64,000 nucleotides of DNA from Microbacterium hominis NBRC 15708. GTDB lineage: Bacteria; Actinomycetota; Actinomycetes; Actinomycetales; Microbacteriaceae. The stretch spans positions 62,001 to 126,000 of the forward strand of contig NZ_BCWI01000008.1 of assembly GCF_001592125.1 (NCBI RefSeq), given 5' to 3'. A program made the translations under genes and the position numbers. Positions 37,431 through 46,863 of the stretch are shown here, piece after piece; positions within the stretch are counted from its first letter, which is position 1; every line of letters starts with the position of its first letter. The notes beneath the pieces were generated by a model. It saw only the letters and a program-made list of their open reading frames with translations. It had not been told where the DNA came from and did no database searches.

Positions 37431-37811
37431 ATGGCTAGAGTCAAGCGGGCCGTCAACGCCCACAAGAAGCGTCGCGTCATCCTCGAGCGCGCCTCCGGTT
37501 ACCGCGGTCAGCGTTCGCGCCTGTACCGCAAGGCCAAGGAGCAGGTCACCCACTCCCTGGTCTACGCGTACCGCGATCGTCGCAAGCGCAAGGGCGACTT
37601 CCGCCGCCTGTGGATCCAGCGCATCAACGCCGCGAGCCGTGCGAACGGCCTCACCTACAACCGCTTCATCCAGGGCCTGGGCCTGGCCGGCGTGCAGGTC
37701 GACCGTCGCATGCTCGCCGAGCTGGCCGTCAACGAGCCGAAGACCTTCGCGTCGCTCGTCGAGACCGCCAAGAAGGCGCTGCCGGCGGACGTGAACGCGC
37801 CCAAGGCGTAA
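37431..37811 (+). CDS. rplT: Ribosomal protein bL20
   Basis: A 126-residue basic protein needed early in 50S assembly. [15 protein letters not shown], a long helical arm, and [11 protein letters not shown] are family signatures. It is the last gene of the infC-rpmI-rplT operon and is followed at once by a strong terminator. bL20 may also bind the infC leader, as in other bacteria; that is not shown here. Confidence 0.98.
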   Translation: MARVKRAVNAHKKRRVILERASGYRGQRSRLYRKAKEQVTHSLVYAYRDRRKRKGDFRRLWIQRINAASRANGLTYNRFIQGLGLAGVQVDRRMLAELAVNEPKTFASLVETAKKALPADVNAPKA

Positions 37812-37830
37812 TCACCGCAACACAGCACAC

Positions 37831-37866
37831 AGAAGGGGTGTCCTCCGAACGGGGGACACCCCTTCT
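37831..37866 (+). terminator. Rho-independent terminator of infC-rpmI-rplT
   Basis: AGAAGGGGTGTCC pairs exactly with GGACACCCCTTCT, and three more pairs (one a T-G wobble) close a GAAC loop. A T-rich run (TCTTCTCT) follows. This is the clearest intrinsic terminator in the window. Confidence 0.9.
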
Positions 37867-37873
37867 TCTTCTC

Positions 37874-37879
37874 TAGGAT
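37874..37879 (+). promoter_or_regulatory. -10 element of the rRNA methyltransferase gene (leaderless)
   Basis: TAGGAT six bases before GTG37886, only eight bases after the terminator stem. Confidence 0.6.
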
Positions 37880-37885
37880 GAGAGC

Positions 37886-38686
37886 GTGCTCGAAAACCCT
37901 CGCTCTCCGCGCGTGCGCGCCGTCGCCAAACTGACCAAGCGCAGTGCACGTCAGGAGACCGGGCTGTTCCTGCTCGAAGGGCCGCAGGCCGCCCGCGAGG
38001 CGCTGGCCTTCCGCCCCGACACCCTCGTCGAGCTCTTCGCGACGCCCACGGCGATGGAGAGGCACCAGGACATCCGCGACGCCGCGCGCGACGCGGGGCT
38101 GGAGATCGTCTTCACGACGGAGGCGGTGCTCGACGCGATGGCCGACACCGTCACGCCGCAGGGCATCGTCGCGGTCGCGCGCCAGTCGCCGACGTCGCTG
38201 AAGGACGTGTTCGCGGCATCCCCGACGCTCATCGCGATCTGCGAAGAGGTGCGCGATCCCGGGAACCTGGGCACCATCATCCGCGCCGCCGACGCGGCGG
38301 GCGCGGATGCCGTCGTGCTGACCGGGCGCACCGTCGATCCCTACAATCCCAAGGTCGTGCGGGCCACCACCGGGTCGCTCTTCCACCTGCCGGTCGCGGT
38401 CGGCGCCGAGCTGTCCGCGACCGTCGAGCGTGCTCACGCCGCGGGGATGCGGGTGGTCGCCGCCGACGTCGGGGGCGACGACTTCCTCGCGCGCCGCGAG
38501 GTGCTCGCCGAGCCCACCGCCTGGCTGTTCGGCAACGAGGCGCGCGGCCTCGAAGACGCCGCGCTGGGCCTCGCGGACCTCTCGCTCCGCCTGCCGATCT
38601 ACGGGCGCGCCGAGTCCCTGAATCTCGCCACCGCGGCCAGCGTCTGCCTGTACGAGACCGCCTTCGCGCAGCGCGGAGGGCGCTGA
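37886..38686 (+). CDS. TrmH/SpoU-family RNA 2'-O-methyltransferase
   Basis: A 266-residue SPOUT methyltransferase. An N-terminal L7Ae-like substrate-binding domain (about 1-95, KRSARQETGLFLLEGPQAARE) precedes the knotted domain with the three motifs DPGNLGTIIRAADAAGADAV, LFGNEARGL and IYGRAESLNLATAASVCLYE. It probably methylates a ribose in 23S rRNA; the exact site cannot be read from the sequence. Its place after rplT and near pheS is conserved in actinobacteria. The GTG start is leaderless. Confidence 0.92.
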   Translation: MLENPRSPRVRAVAKLTKRSARQETGLFLLEGPQAAREALAFRPDTLVELFATPTAMERHQDIRDAARDAGLEIVFTTEAVLDAMADTVTPQGIVAVARQSPTSLKDVFAASPTLIAICEEVRDPGNLGTIIRAADAAGADAVVLTGRTVDPYNPKVVRATTGSLFHLPVAVGAELSATVERAHAAGMRVVAADVGGDDFLARREVLAEPTAWLFGNEARGLEDAALGLADLSLRLPIYGRAESLNLATAASVCLYETAFAQRGGR

Positions 38687-38761
38687 CGCGCATTGTCGCG
38701 GGTCGGTCACGACTCGGTCAAGATCCTGTGCATAAGTTGTGCCACGTCGAGGTGATCTGCC

Positions 38762-38767
38762 TAGGCT
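38762..38767 (+). promoter_or_regulatory. -10 element of the amino acid importer operon (leaderless)
   Basis: TAGGCT seven bases before ATG38775; a weak TTGTGC lies about 19 bases further upstream. Confidence 0.55.
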
Positions 38768-38774
38768 GGCCCGC

Positions 38775-39563
38775 ATGTCGACTCCCCACCCGGCTCCGGC
38801 GACGTCCAACATCACGGTCCGTCGAGGCGATCCCCTGGTCGTGATCGATGCGGTCGAGAAGCACTACGGCGACTTCCACGCCCTGAAGAACATCGACCTG
38901 ACGGTGAACCGCGGCGAAGTGGTGGTGGTCATCGGGCCGTCCGGTTCCGGCAAATCGACGCTGTGCCGCACGATCAACCGGCTGGAGACGATCACCAGCG
39001 GCACGATCTCGATCGACGGCACCGAGCTGCCGAAGGAGGGCAAGGCCCTCGCCGCGCTCCGCGCCGACGTCGGCATGGTCTTCCAGTCGTTCAACCTGTT
39101 CTCGCATCTGACGATCCTCGAGAACGTCACTCTCGGGCCGATCAAGGTCAAGAGGATGAAGAAGGCGGATGCCGAGGCGGAGGCGAAGGTCCTCCTCGAG
39201 CGCGTCGGCGTCGGCCACCAGGCGGCGAAGCTGCCGGCTCAGCTGTCCGGAGGTCAGCAGCAGCGCGTCGCGATCGCGCGGGCGCTGGCGATGAAGCCGA
39301 AGGTGATGCTCTTCGACGAGCCCACCAGCGCGCTGGACCCGGAGATGATCAACGAGGTGCTCGACGTCATGGTCGGCCTCGCCCAGGACGGCATGACGAT
39401 GATCGTCGTCACCCACGAGATGGGGTTCGCCCGCAAGGCCGCCGACCGCGTCGTGTTCATGGCCGACGGGCAGATCGTCGAGCAGGCCCGGCCCGAGGAG
39501 TTCTTCACCGCACCGAAGAGCGACCGCGCGAAGGACTTCCTCTCCAAGCTGATCACGCACTGA
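38775..39563 (+). CDS. Polar amino acid ABC transporter ATP-binding protein (GluA/GlnQ type)
   Basis: A 262-residue ATPase. Walker [11 protein letters not shown]-loop FQSFNLF, signature [15 protein letters not shown] and Walker [13 protein letters not shown] are all intact. It energises the permease pair at 40588 and 41259. ATG38775 is leaderless behind TAGGCT; an in-frame ATG at 38739 would fall within the promoter. The four-gene order ATPase, binding protein, two permeases is that of gluABCD in Corynebacterium. Confidence 0.94.
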   Translation: MSTPHPAPATSNITVRRGDPLVVIDAVEKHYGDFHALKNIDLTVNRGEVVVVIGPSGSGKSTLCRTINRLETITSGTISIDGTELPKEGKALAALRADVGMVFQSFNLFSHLTILENVTLGPIKVKRMKKADAEAEAKVLLERVGVGHQAAKLPAQLSGGQQQRVAIARALAMKPKVMLFDEPTSALDPEMINEVLDVMVGLAQDGMTMIVVTHEMGFARKAADRVVFMADGQIVEQARPEEFFTAPKSDRAKDFLSKLITH

Positions 39564-39627
39564 TGAAGACGTCCGCGCCCGGCACCGGCGCGGTCAACGA
39601 GAGATGGATACGAAACAGGAGGATCAC

Positions 39628-40542
39628 ATGCTGAAGAAGAATCGCATCGCCGGCGCTTTCGCCGGTCTGGCCGTCGCGGCCCTCGCCCTCACGGCGTGCA
39701 ACAGCGGCACCCCGGGTGCAGAGCCCGGTGCGACGGAGGGCGCCGGCGGCGCCGCCGAGACCCCGTGGACGGTCGCCACGGATGTGACGCTCGAGGGCAG
39801 CCCCACGTTCGACAAGATCACGAGCGCCGGCGTCGTCAAGGTCGGCGTCAAGGAGGACCAGCCCGGTCTCGGCTACCTCGACCCGGTCACGAACACGCGC
39901 AGCGGCTTCGACGTCGACATCGCGCGGTGGATCGCGGCGTCGCTCGGCTACGACGAGGACAAGATCGAGTTCCAGGCGATCGCCTCCGCCAACCGCGAGC
40001 AGGCGCTCGTGAACGGCGACATCGACTACTACGTCGGCACCTACTCGATCACCGACAAGCGCAAGCAGCAGATCTCCTTCGCCGGTCCCTACTTCATCAC
40101 CGGTCAGGGCCTGCTCGTCGCCGCCGACAACGACAAGATCACGGGTAAAGACGCGCTGACCGCGGACGACACCGTCTGCTCGGCCACGGGCTCGACCTCG
40201 ATCCAGCGCATCAAGGAGGAGACGCAGGCCAAGACGAAGGAGTACGACACCTACTCCGCGTGCGTCGAAGATCTCAAGAACGGCCAGGTCGACGCCGTCA
40301 CCACCGACGAGGCGATCCTCATCGGATACGCCGCGCAGGCGCCCGACCAGCTGAAGGTCGTCGGAGAGCCCTTCAGCGAGGAGCGCTACGGCGTCGGCAT
40401 CGCGCAGGGCGACACCGCCTTCCAGACGTTCATCAACACGATGTTCACCGACGGCGGATCGACGTGGCAGGCGATCTTCGACAAGAACCTCGGCGCCTCG
40501 GGCGTGAAGGCGACCCAGCCGCAGGTCGACGCGGCGGACTGA
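39628..40542 (+). CDS. Glutamate-type ABC transporter substrate-binding lipoprotein
   Basis: A 304-residue family 3 solute-binding lipoprotein. The lipobox LTAC is at residues about 21-24, followed by a Gly/Glu/Ala linker. DITRWIA-like GFDVDIARWIAASLG and QEQALVNGDIDYYVGTYSIT match glutamate/aspartate binders. The ATG has a strong AGGAGG (39617-39622). An earlier ATG at 39604 would precede that ribosome binding site. Ligand is inferred from family only. Confidence 0.9.
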   Translation: MLKKNRIAGAFAGLAVAALALTACNSGTPGAEPGATEGAGGAAETPWTVATDVTLEGSPTFDKITSAGVVKVGVKEDQPGLGYLDPVTNTRSGFDVDIARWIAASLGYDEDKIEFQAIASANREQALVNGDIDYYVGTYSITDKRKQQISFAGPYFITGQGLLVAADNDKITGKDALTADDTVCSATGSTSIQRIKEETQAKTKEYDTYSACVEDLKNGQVDAVTTDEAILIGYAAQAPDQLKVVGEPFSEERYGVGIAQGDTAFQTFINTMFTDGGSTWQAIFDKNLGASGVKATQPQVDAAD

Positions 40543-40548
40543 TCCGCC

Positions 40549-40578
40549 CCGGCGGCGGCGCTGCGGCGCCGCCGCCGG
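40549..40578 (+). other. Intra-operon hairpin after the binding-protein gene
   Basis: CCGGCGGCGGCG and CGCCGCCGCCGG form a perfect 12-bp stem with a six-base loop, between the binding protein and the first permease. It mirrors the element at 25919-25946. Confidence 0.6.
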
Positions 40579-40587
40579 AACCCGACC

Positions 40588-41262
40588 ATGACGACAACGA
40601 CGGAAGGCGGAGCGGTGGAGGTCATCACCGACAACCTGGACCTGTGGGGAGAGGCCCTCACCGGCACGCTGGTGCTGTTCTTCGGCGGCGGCGTCCTCGC
40701 GCTCGTGCTCGGCTTCGTCGTCGGCGCGATGCGCGTCTCGCCGATTCCGGCGGCGCGCGCGGTGGGCGCCGTCTACGTCAACTGGATCCGCAACACCCCG
40801 CTGACGCTGGTCATGTTCTTCTTCGCGTTCTGCCTGCCGATCCTGCTGCGGGAGCGCATCGACGCGATCCTGCTCGCGACGCTCGCCCTCGGCGTGTACA
40901 CGGCGACCTACGTGGCCGAGACGCTGCGCTCCGGGATCAACACCGTGCCGGTCGGTCAGGCCGAAGCCGCCCGCGCGCTGGGTCTCACCTTCGGTCAGGT
41001 GATGACGCTCGTGGTGCTGCCGCAGGCCACCCGCTCGGTCATCCCGCCGATGATGAGCGTGCTCATCGCGCTGTTGAAGAACACCACCGTGGCCGCCGGC
41101 TTCTCCGTCCTCAACCTGGGGTCGGTCCGCAGCAACCTCAGCGAGCGCGGCGAGAACCAGCTCGTCACCCTCCTGTGGGTCATGGTCATCTTCGTCGCCC
41201 TGGTGCTGCTGCTCGCGTGGCTGCAGCGAGCGATGGAACGCCGATGGAAGGTCGCACGATGA
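40588..41262 (+). CDS. Amino acid ABC transporter permease (GluC type)
   Basis: A 224-residue HisM/GlnP-family permease with about five transmembrane segments. The cytoplasmic coupling motif is GQAEAARALGLTFGQVMTLVVLPQA. YVNWIRNTPLTLVMFFFAF is the first conserved loop of the family. It overlaps the next permease start (ATGA). Together they form the heterodimeric channel. Confidence 0.92.
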   Translation: MTTTTEGGAVEVITDNLDLWGEALTGTLVLFFGGGVLALVLGFVVGAMRVSPIPAARAVGAVYVNWIRNTPLTLVMFFFAFCLPILLRERIDAILLATLALGVYTATYVAETLRSGINTVPVGQAEAARALGLTFGQVMTLVVLPQATRSVIPPMMSVLIALLKNTTVAAGFSVLNLGSVRSNLSERGENQLVTLLWVMVIFVALVLLLAWLQRAMERRWKVAR

Positions 41263-42188
41263 GCTCCGTCCTCTACGACGTCCCGGGTCCCCGCGCCGTC
41301 GCCCGCAACCGGGTGCTGGGGCTCGCCACGATCCTGCTCGTCCTCGCGATCGCCGGGTGGGTGATCTGGCGCTTCGCCGCGACCGGGCAGTTCTCCGCCG
41401 ACAAGTGGGAGATCTTCACGTACGCGACGATCTGGCAGCGGCTGCTCGACGGCGCGCTCGCGACGCTCGCGGCCTTCGCCGCGGCGGCGGCCGGTGCGCT
41501 CGTGCTCGGCTTCGTCCTCGCGATCGGGCGCTTGTCCGCGCACGCGTGGATCCGGGTGCCCGTCGGCTGGATCACCGAGATCCTGCGCGCCGTCCCCGTC
41601 CTCGTCTTCATGATGCTGCTCTACTACGGTCTGCCCGTGGTGGGCATCCGGATGGAGCCGTACTGGGCCGTCGTCATCGCCCTCGTCGCCTACAACGGGT
41701 CGGTCCTGGCGGAGGTGATCCGTGCGGGCGTCGAGTCGCTGCCGCGCGGCCAGAGCGAGGCGGGCTACGCGATCGGTCTGCGTAAGGCCGGCGTGCTGCG
41801 CCTCATCCTGCTGCCGCAGGCGATCCGCGCCATGATGCCGGTCATCGTCGCCCAGCTCGTCGTCACCCTGAAGGACACGGCGCTCGGCTTCATCATCACC
41901 TACCCCGAGCTGCTCTACGTCATCAAGCTGTTGGGCTCGAACGCGGTGTACAGCTCGCCTCTCATCCAGACCGCGATCGTCGGCGGCTCGATCTACGTGG
42001 CGATGTGCCTGGCCCTCAGCTATGTGGCGTACCGCATCGAACAGCGGTCCCAGCGGCGTCAGCAGCAGCAGGCGGCCGAGGGGGGCGCGCCCCATCATCC
42101 GATGGGAACCGGTGGCACCGACACCGAGCTCATCGCCCTGCAGGCGCGGGCGGGCAAGCTCGATCCGGGGAACACGTCGCAGATGTGA
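41259..42188 (+). CDS. Amino acid ABC transporter permease (GluD type)
   Basis: A 309-residue permease of the same family. The coupling motif is GQSEAGYAIGLRKAGVLRLILLPQA. There are about five transmembrane segments, plus an N-terminal extension and a C-terminal cytoplasmic tail of about 50 residues rich in Gln and Gly. ATG41259 overlaps the preceding stop. The tail is beyond the usual family length. Confidence 0.92.
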   Translation: MSSVLYDVPGPRAVARNRVLGLATILLVLAIAGWVIWRFAATGQFSADKWEIFTYATIWQRLLDGALATLAAFAAAAAGALVLGFVLAIGRLSAHAWIRVPVGWITEILRAVPVLVFMMLLYYGLPVVGIRMEPYWAVVIALVAYNGSVLAEVIRAGVESLPRGQSEAGYAIGLRKAGVLRLILLPQAIRAMMPVIVAQLVVTLKDTALGFIITYPELLYVIKLLGSNAVYSSPLIQTAIVGGSIYVAMCLALSYVAYRIEQRSQRRQQQQAAEGGAPHHPMGTGGTDTELIALQARAGKLDPGNTSQM

Positions 42189-42237
42189 TCCGCGGGGCGG
42201 TCGCCGGCGCTGTCCCGGCAGCCCGCGCCGCCGCCGG

Positions 42238-42243
42238 TAGACT
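42238..42243 (+). promoter_or_regulatory. -10 element of pheST (near-leaderless)
   Basis: TAGACT eight bases before GTG42252. Confidence 0.55.
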
Positions 42244-42251
42244 CCTCTCTT

Positions 42252-43304
42252 GTGTCTGACGCACCCGAGATCACTCCCGCGATCACCGCCGAGAACGTGG
42301 ATGCCGCCGTCGCCGACGCCCTGACGGCGATCGCCGCGGCCGGTTCCACGGCCGAGCTCAAGGCGGCGCGCGCGGCCCACGCCGGCGAGGGGTCGCCCCT
42401 CGCGCAGCTGAACGCGCAGCTGCGTCACGTGCCGAACGACCAGAAGGCCGCGTTCGGCAAGCTCGTCGGCCAGGCGCGCGGGCGCGTCACGCAGGCGCTC
42501 GTCGCCCGGGAGGAGGAGCTCGCGGCCGCGGAGAACGCGGCGAAGCTCGAGGCCGAGCGGGTCGACATCACGGCGATCGCGCCGCGGGGACGCGTCGGCG
42601 CCCGGCATCCGATCTCTCTCCTGCAGGAGGAGATCGCCGACCTCTTCGTCGGCATGGGATGGGAGATCGCCGAAGGACCCGAGCTCGAGCACGAGTGGTA
42701 CAACTTCGACGCGCTCAACTTCGACATCGACCACCCGGCGCGCCAGATGCAGGACACGTTCTTCGTGGATCCCGTCGAGCGCCACTTGGTGCTGCGCACG
42801 CAGACCAGTCCCGTCCAGATGCGCTCGATGCTCGAGCGTGAGCTGCCGATCTACGTGCTGTCGCCCGGACGGGTGTACCGGACCGACGAGTTCGACGCCA
42901 CGCACCTGCCCGCCTTCCACCAGTTCGAGGGCCTCGTCGTCGACAAGGGCATCACGATGGCGAACCTCAAGGGCACCCTCGACCACGCCGCGAAGGTCCT
43001 GTTCGGCGCCGAGGCGAAGACGCGTTTCCGCACCAACTTCTTCCCCTTCACCGAGCCGTCCGCCGAGCTCGACCTGTGGCACCCGACCTTCAAGGGCGGC
43101 GCGCGCTGGATCGAGTGGGGCGGCTGCGGCATGGTCAACCCGAACGTGCTGCGCGCGGCCGGGATCGACCCGGAGGTCTACTCCGGGTTCGCCTTCGGAA
43201 TGGGCATCGAGCGCACGCTCATGTTCCGCTCCGACGTGCAGGACATGCGGGACATGGCCGAGGGCGATGTCCGCTTCAGCGAGCAGTTCGGAATGGTGGT
43301 CTGA
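42252..43304 (+). CDS. pheS: Phenylalanyl-tRNA synthetase alpha subunit
   Basis: A 350-residue catalytic subunit. An N-terminal coiled-coil region (about 20-100) is followed by the class II core: motif 1 with GRVGARHPISLLQEEI, motif 2 with FHQFEGLVVDKGITMANLKGTL, and motif 3 GFAFGMGIERTLM. The start is GTG42252 just behind TAGACT. The stop overlaps the pheT start by one base. No Phe-rich leader peptide is possible on such a short leader. Confidence 0.97.
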   Translation: MSDAPEITPAITAENVDAAVADALTAIAAAGSTAELKAARAAHAGEGSPLAQLNAQLRHVPNDQKAAFGKLVGQARGRVTQALVAREEELAAAENAAKLEAERVDITAIAPRGRVGARHPISLLQEEIADLFVGMGWEIAEGPELEHEWYNFDALNFDIDHPARQMQDTFFVDPVERHLVLRTQTSPVQMRSMLERELPIYVLSPGRVYRTDEFDATHLPAFHQFEGLVVDKGITMANLKGTLDHAAKVLFGAEAKTRFRTNFFPFTEPSAELDLWHPTFKGGARWIEWGGCGMVNPNVLRAAGIDPEVYSGFAFGMGIERTLMFRSDVQDMRDMAEGDVRFSEQFGMVV

Positions 43305-45868
43305 TGCGCGTCCCTCTGTCGTGGCTGCGTGAGTACGTCGAGCTTCCCGAGGACGCCACGACCGACGACGTCTTCGCGGCGCTCGTGTCGGTGGGCTTCG
43401 AGGAGGAAGAGGCGATCGGCTTCGAGATCACCGGTCCGGTCGTGGTCGGCCAGGTGCTCTCCTTCGAGGCGGAGCCCCAGTCCAACGGCAAGACCATCCG
43501 GTGGTGCCAGGTCGACGTGGGCGCGGCCAACGGCGACGTCCGCGGCATCGTCTGCGGCGCCTCCAACTTCGTCGCCGGCGACAAGGTCGTCGTGTCGCTG
43601 CCCGGCGCCGTCCTGCCCGGCCCGTTCCCGATCTCGGCGCGCAAGACCTACGGCCACGTCTCCGACGGCATGATCGCCTCGGCGCGCGAGCTCGGCCTCG
43701 GTGAGGAGCACAACGGCATCCTGCGTCTGGTCGAGCTCGGACTGGACCCGGAGGTGGGCGCCGACGCGATCGCCCTGCTGGGCCTCGACGACGTCGCGGT
43801 CGACGTGAACGTCACGCCCGACCGCGGCTACGCCCTGTCGCTGCGCGGGATCGCGCGCGAGTACTCGCACGCCACCGGAGCCGCCTTCCGCGACCCCGCC
43901 GACCACGAGTGGGCGGACGTCGCGCCCGGCAGCGGATTCCCGATCGTCGTCGACGACCGGGCACCGCTGCGGGGCCGCGTCGGAGCGAGCGAGTTCGTCG
44001 CCCGCGTCGTGCGCGGGGTCGATCCGACCCGCCCCACGCCGCCCTGGATGGTGGCGCGGCTGACCCTCGCGGGCATCCGCTCCCTCGGCATCCTGATCGA
44101 CATCACCAACTACGTCATGCTCGAGCTCGGCAACCCGATCCACGGGTACGACCTCGACCGGCTGCAGGGCGGCATCACCGTCCGGCGCGCCGGCGAGGGG
44201 GAGAAGCTCACGACCCTCGACGGCAAGGAGCGGACGCTCAGCGCCGAGGACCTCCTCATCACCGACGAGTCGGGCCCGATCGGCCTCGCCGGCGTGATGG
44301 GCGGCGGGACGACCGAGATGACGGATGCCACGCGCAACGTGCTCATCGAAGCGGCGACCTTCGACCCGATCACGATCGCGCGCACGGCCCGTCGCCACAA
44401 GCTGCCGTCCGAGGCCTCGCGCCGTTTCGAGCGCGGCGTCGACCCGCTGCTGCCTTTCGTCGCCGCCCGCCGCGTCGCCGACCTCATGGTCGACCTCGCC
44501 GGCGGAACTCTCGACACCGAGCTGGGCGGCGCGCTGTTCGGCGAGGTGTTCGTGGAGGGCATCGACCTGCCGCGCGCGTTCGTGCCGACCCTCATCGGCG
44601 TCGACTACACGGATGCCGAGATCACGGACGCCCTCGAGATGATCGGCTGCGAGGTGACGGATGTCGATGAAGCGTTCGTCGACGGGGTCGTGTTCGACGA
44701 GGCCGTGCCCGCCGACATCCCCGGCGGCGGATGGATCGTCATCCCGCCGACGTGGCGCCCCGACCTCACCGACAAGTGGACGCTGGCCGAGGAGGTCGCG
44801 CGCATCCACGGGCTCGACCGCATCCCGTCGATCCTGCCGACGCCCCCGTCGGGTCGCGGCCTGACCGCGCTGCAGAAGGGGCGTCGTCGGGTCGCCAACG
44901 CCCTGGCGGCCGCCGGCTACGTCGAGACGCCGTCGTTCCCGTTCTCGACCGCCGAGGCGAACGCGCTGCACGGCTCGGCCTCCGGCGAGCCCGTGGCCTC
45001 GGTGCGGCTCGCGAACCCGCTGGACGGACAGGCGCCGTATCTGCGCCGCTCGCTCATCCCCGGGCTGCTGGCCGTGGCGCACCGCAACCAGGCCCGCGGG
45101 TTCACCGACCTGGCCCTGTTCGAGACGGGACTCGTCTTCACCCCCGAAGACGGCGTCGTCTACGGCACGGCGACCGTGCCGCCGCTCGCCGTGCGCCCCG
45201 ATGACGAGACCCTCGCGGCCCTCAACGCCTCGCTGCCGCCGCAGCCGCGCCACGCGGCCGTCCTCCTCGGCGGCGACATCGTCGCCAAGCAGCCGGGTCA
45301 GCCGGCCGTCGCGGCGGAGCTGTCGGACGCGCTCTTCGCGGTGCAGACGATCGCCGCCGCCGCGGGCGTGCGCATCGACGTGGCCCAGGGCCGGCGCGCC
45401 GCGCTGCACCCGGGACGCACCGGGATCCTCTCCGTCGACGGCGTCGAGGTCGGCTACGTCGGCGAGGTGCTGCCGCAGGTCGCCGCCGACGCCGACCTGC
45501 ACGGGCGGGTCTACGTCGCCGAGCTCGATCTCGATCGCATCCTCGCCCTCGCGGGCGCTCCCGCGGTCGCGCCGTCGCTGTCGGGCTACCCGGCCGCGAC
45601 GCAGGACGTCTCGCTCGTCGTGGGCGCGGACGTCGTCGCCGGCGACGTCGAGGCGGCGCTCGTCGACGGCGCGGGCCCGCTGCTGGAGACCGTGCGTCTC
45701 GTCGACGACTATCGCGGAACGGGACTCGCCGACGGCACGAAGAGCCTGACGTTCGCGCTGCGGTTCCGGGCGCCCGATCGCACGCTCACCGCGGCCGAGG
45801 CCACGGAGGCCAAGCTCGCCGGTGTCGCCGTCGCGACCCAGCGCTACGCGGCGACGATCCGGGAGTAG
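43304..45868 (+). CDS. pheT: Phenylalanyl-tRNA synthetase beta subunit
   Basis: An 854-residue subunit. In order it has the tRNA-binding OB domain (about 40-155), the B3/B4 editing domain with DITNYVMLELGNPIHGYD, the B5 domain, the catalytic-like core and a C-terminal anticodon-binding FDX-ACB domain (SGYPAATQDVSLVVG to the end). It forms the alpha2-beta2 enzyme with PheS. ATG43304 overlaps the pheS stop; longer upstream sequence is a pheS shadow. Confidence 0.97.
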   Translation: MRVPLSWLREYVELPEDATTDDVFAALVSVGFEEEEAIGFEITGPVVVGQVLSFEAEPQSNGKTIRWCQVDVGAANGDVRGIVCGASNFVAGDKVVVSLPGAVLPGPFPISARKTYGHVSDGMIASARELGLGEEHNGILRLVELGLDPEVGADAIALLGLDDVAVDVNVTPDRGYALSLRGIAREYSHATGAAFRDPADHEWADVAPGSGFPIVVDDRAPLRGRVGASEFVARVVRGVDPTRPTPPWMVARLTLAGIRSLGILIDITNYVMLELGNPIHGYDLDRLQGGITVRRAGEGEKLTTLDGKERTLSAEDLLITDESGPIGLAGVMGGGTTEMTDATRNVLIEAATFDPITIARTARRHKLPSEASRRFERGVDPLLPFVAARRVADLMVDLAGGTLDTELGGALFGEVFVEGIDLPRAFVPTLIGVDYTDAEITDALEMIGCEVTDVDEAFVDGVVFDEAVPADIPGGGWIVIPPTWRPDLTDKWTLAEEVARIHGLDRIPSILPTPPSGRGLTALQKGRRRVANALAAAGYVETPSFPFSTAEANALHGSASGEPVASVRLANPLDGQAPYLRRSLIPGLLAVAHRNQARGFTDLALFETGLVFTPEDGVVYGTATVPPLAVRPDDETLAALNASLPPQPRHAAVLLGGDIVAKQPGQPAVAAELSDALFAVQTIAAAAGVRIDVAQGRRAALHPGRTGILSVDGVEVGYVGEVLPQVAADADLHGRVYVAELDLDRILALAGAPAVAPSLSGYPAATQDVSLVVGADVVAGDVEAALVDGAGPLLETVRLVDDYRGTGLADGTKSLTFALRFRAPDRTLTAAEATEAKLAGVAVATQRYAATIRE

Positions 45869-45906
45869 CGCCCGCTCGGGGCCGTCGCGTGGCCCTCGTG
45901 ACGGAT

Positions 45907-45979
45907 CTGCAAGCCCTCTTGCGCGACACGCCGGAGGCGAGCGTCGAGCGTCCCGCGTGTCGCGTCGGGGCCCTTGCAG
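45907..45979 (+). terminator. Large imperfect hairpin after pheT
   Basis: CTGCAAG (45907-45913) pairs with CTTGCAG (45973-45979), and CGCGACACGC (45922-45931) with GCGTGTCGCG (45955-45964). Nested in one structure they probably end pheST transcription. The rest of the 224-base gap holds only the next promoter. Confidence 0.55.
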
Positions 45980-46078
45980 TTCGGGCTTCGGCGATGCGGC
46001 CATCGTGCCGGCGCGCTCCGACACCGGCGGATGCCGCGGCGTCGGCGACGGGGCTGTGACCGCGCGCGCCGGTCGGGC

Positions 46079-46084
46079 TAGGCT
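46079..46084 (+). promoter_or_regulatory. -10 element of the ABC exporter operon
   Basis: TAGGCT eight bases before ATG46093. A GTG at 46087 is too close to the box to be the start of a normal transcript. Confidence 0.5.
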
Positions 46085-46092
46085 CGGTGGGG

Positions 46093-46863
46093 ATGACTGA
46101 CACCCAGCTGGTCCCCGCCCTGCAGCTCGCGGGCCTCGTCAAGCGCTTCGGCGACAAGACCGCGGTCGCCGGTGTCGACCTCCTCGTCCCGCCGGGCTCG
46201 TTCTACGGACTCGTCGGTCCCAACGGCGCCGGGAAGACGACGACCCTGTCGATGGCGACGGGACTGCTGCGCCCCGATGCCGGGACGGCGTGGGTGCACG
46301 GCGTCGATGTGTGGGCCGATCCGGTGCGCGCCAAGGCGATGATCGGGAACCTCGCCGACGGCGTGCGTCTGTTCGACCGCCTGACGGGGGAGCAGCTGCT
46401 CACGTACACCGCGATGATGTTCTCGGTGCCCCGGGAGCAGATCGCCGGGCGCGTGTCCGACCTGATCGCGCTCATGGATCTCGGTGAGGCCGCCGGCACG
46501 ATCGTCGCCGACTACTCGGCCGGCATGACCAAGAAGGTGGCGCTGGCCTGCGCGCTCGTGCACGCCCCGCGCCTGCTCGTGCTGGACGAGCCGTTCGAGT
46601 CGGTCGACCCGGTGTCGGCCGCCAACATCGAGGACGTCCTGCGCTCGTACACGTCCTCGGGCGGCACGATCATCGTCTCGAGCCACTCGATGGACCTCGT
46701 GCAGCGCATGTGCGACCACGTCGCGATCATCGCGACCGGGCGCGTCCTCGCCGCCGGCACGGTCGACGAGGTGCGCGCGGGCGAGAGCCTGCAGGACCGC
46801 TTCCTGTCGCTGGTCGGCGGCCGCCACACCTCGGAGGGCCCGCAGTGGTTGCGACAGTCCTGA
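46093..46863 (+). CDS. ABC transporter ATP-binding protein (export type)
   Basis: A 256-residue ATPase. Walker A GPNGAGKTTTL, the signature YSAGMTKKVALACAL (an ABC-2 variant of LSGGQ) and Walker B LLVLDEPFESVDP are intact, with H-loop SSHSMD. ABC-2-type exporters in actinobacteria often have this signature. Substrate is unknown. It pairs with the overlapping permease that follows. Confidence 0.9.
   Translation: MTDTQLVPALQLAGLVKRFGDKTAVAGVDLLVPPGSFYGLVGPNGAGKTTTLSMATGLLRPDAGTAWVHGVDVWADPVRAKAMIGNLADGVRLFDRLTGEQLLTYTAMMFSVPREQIAGRVSDLIALMDLGEAAGTIVADYSAGMTKKVALACALVHAPRLLVLDEPFESVDPVSAANIEDVLRSYTSSGGTIIVSSHSMDLVQRMCDHVAIIATGRVLAAGTVDEVRAGESLQDRFLSLVGGRHTSEGPQWLRQS

Noticed and set aside
42244..42251. 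Phe-rich leader peptide before pheST
   Set aside because: The -10 box lies eight bases from GTG42252, which leaves no room for a leader peptide.
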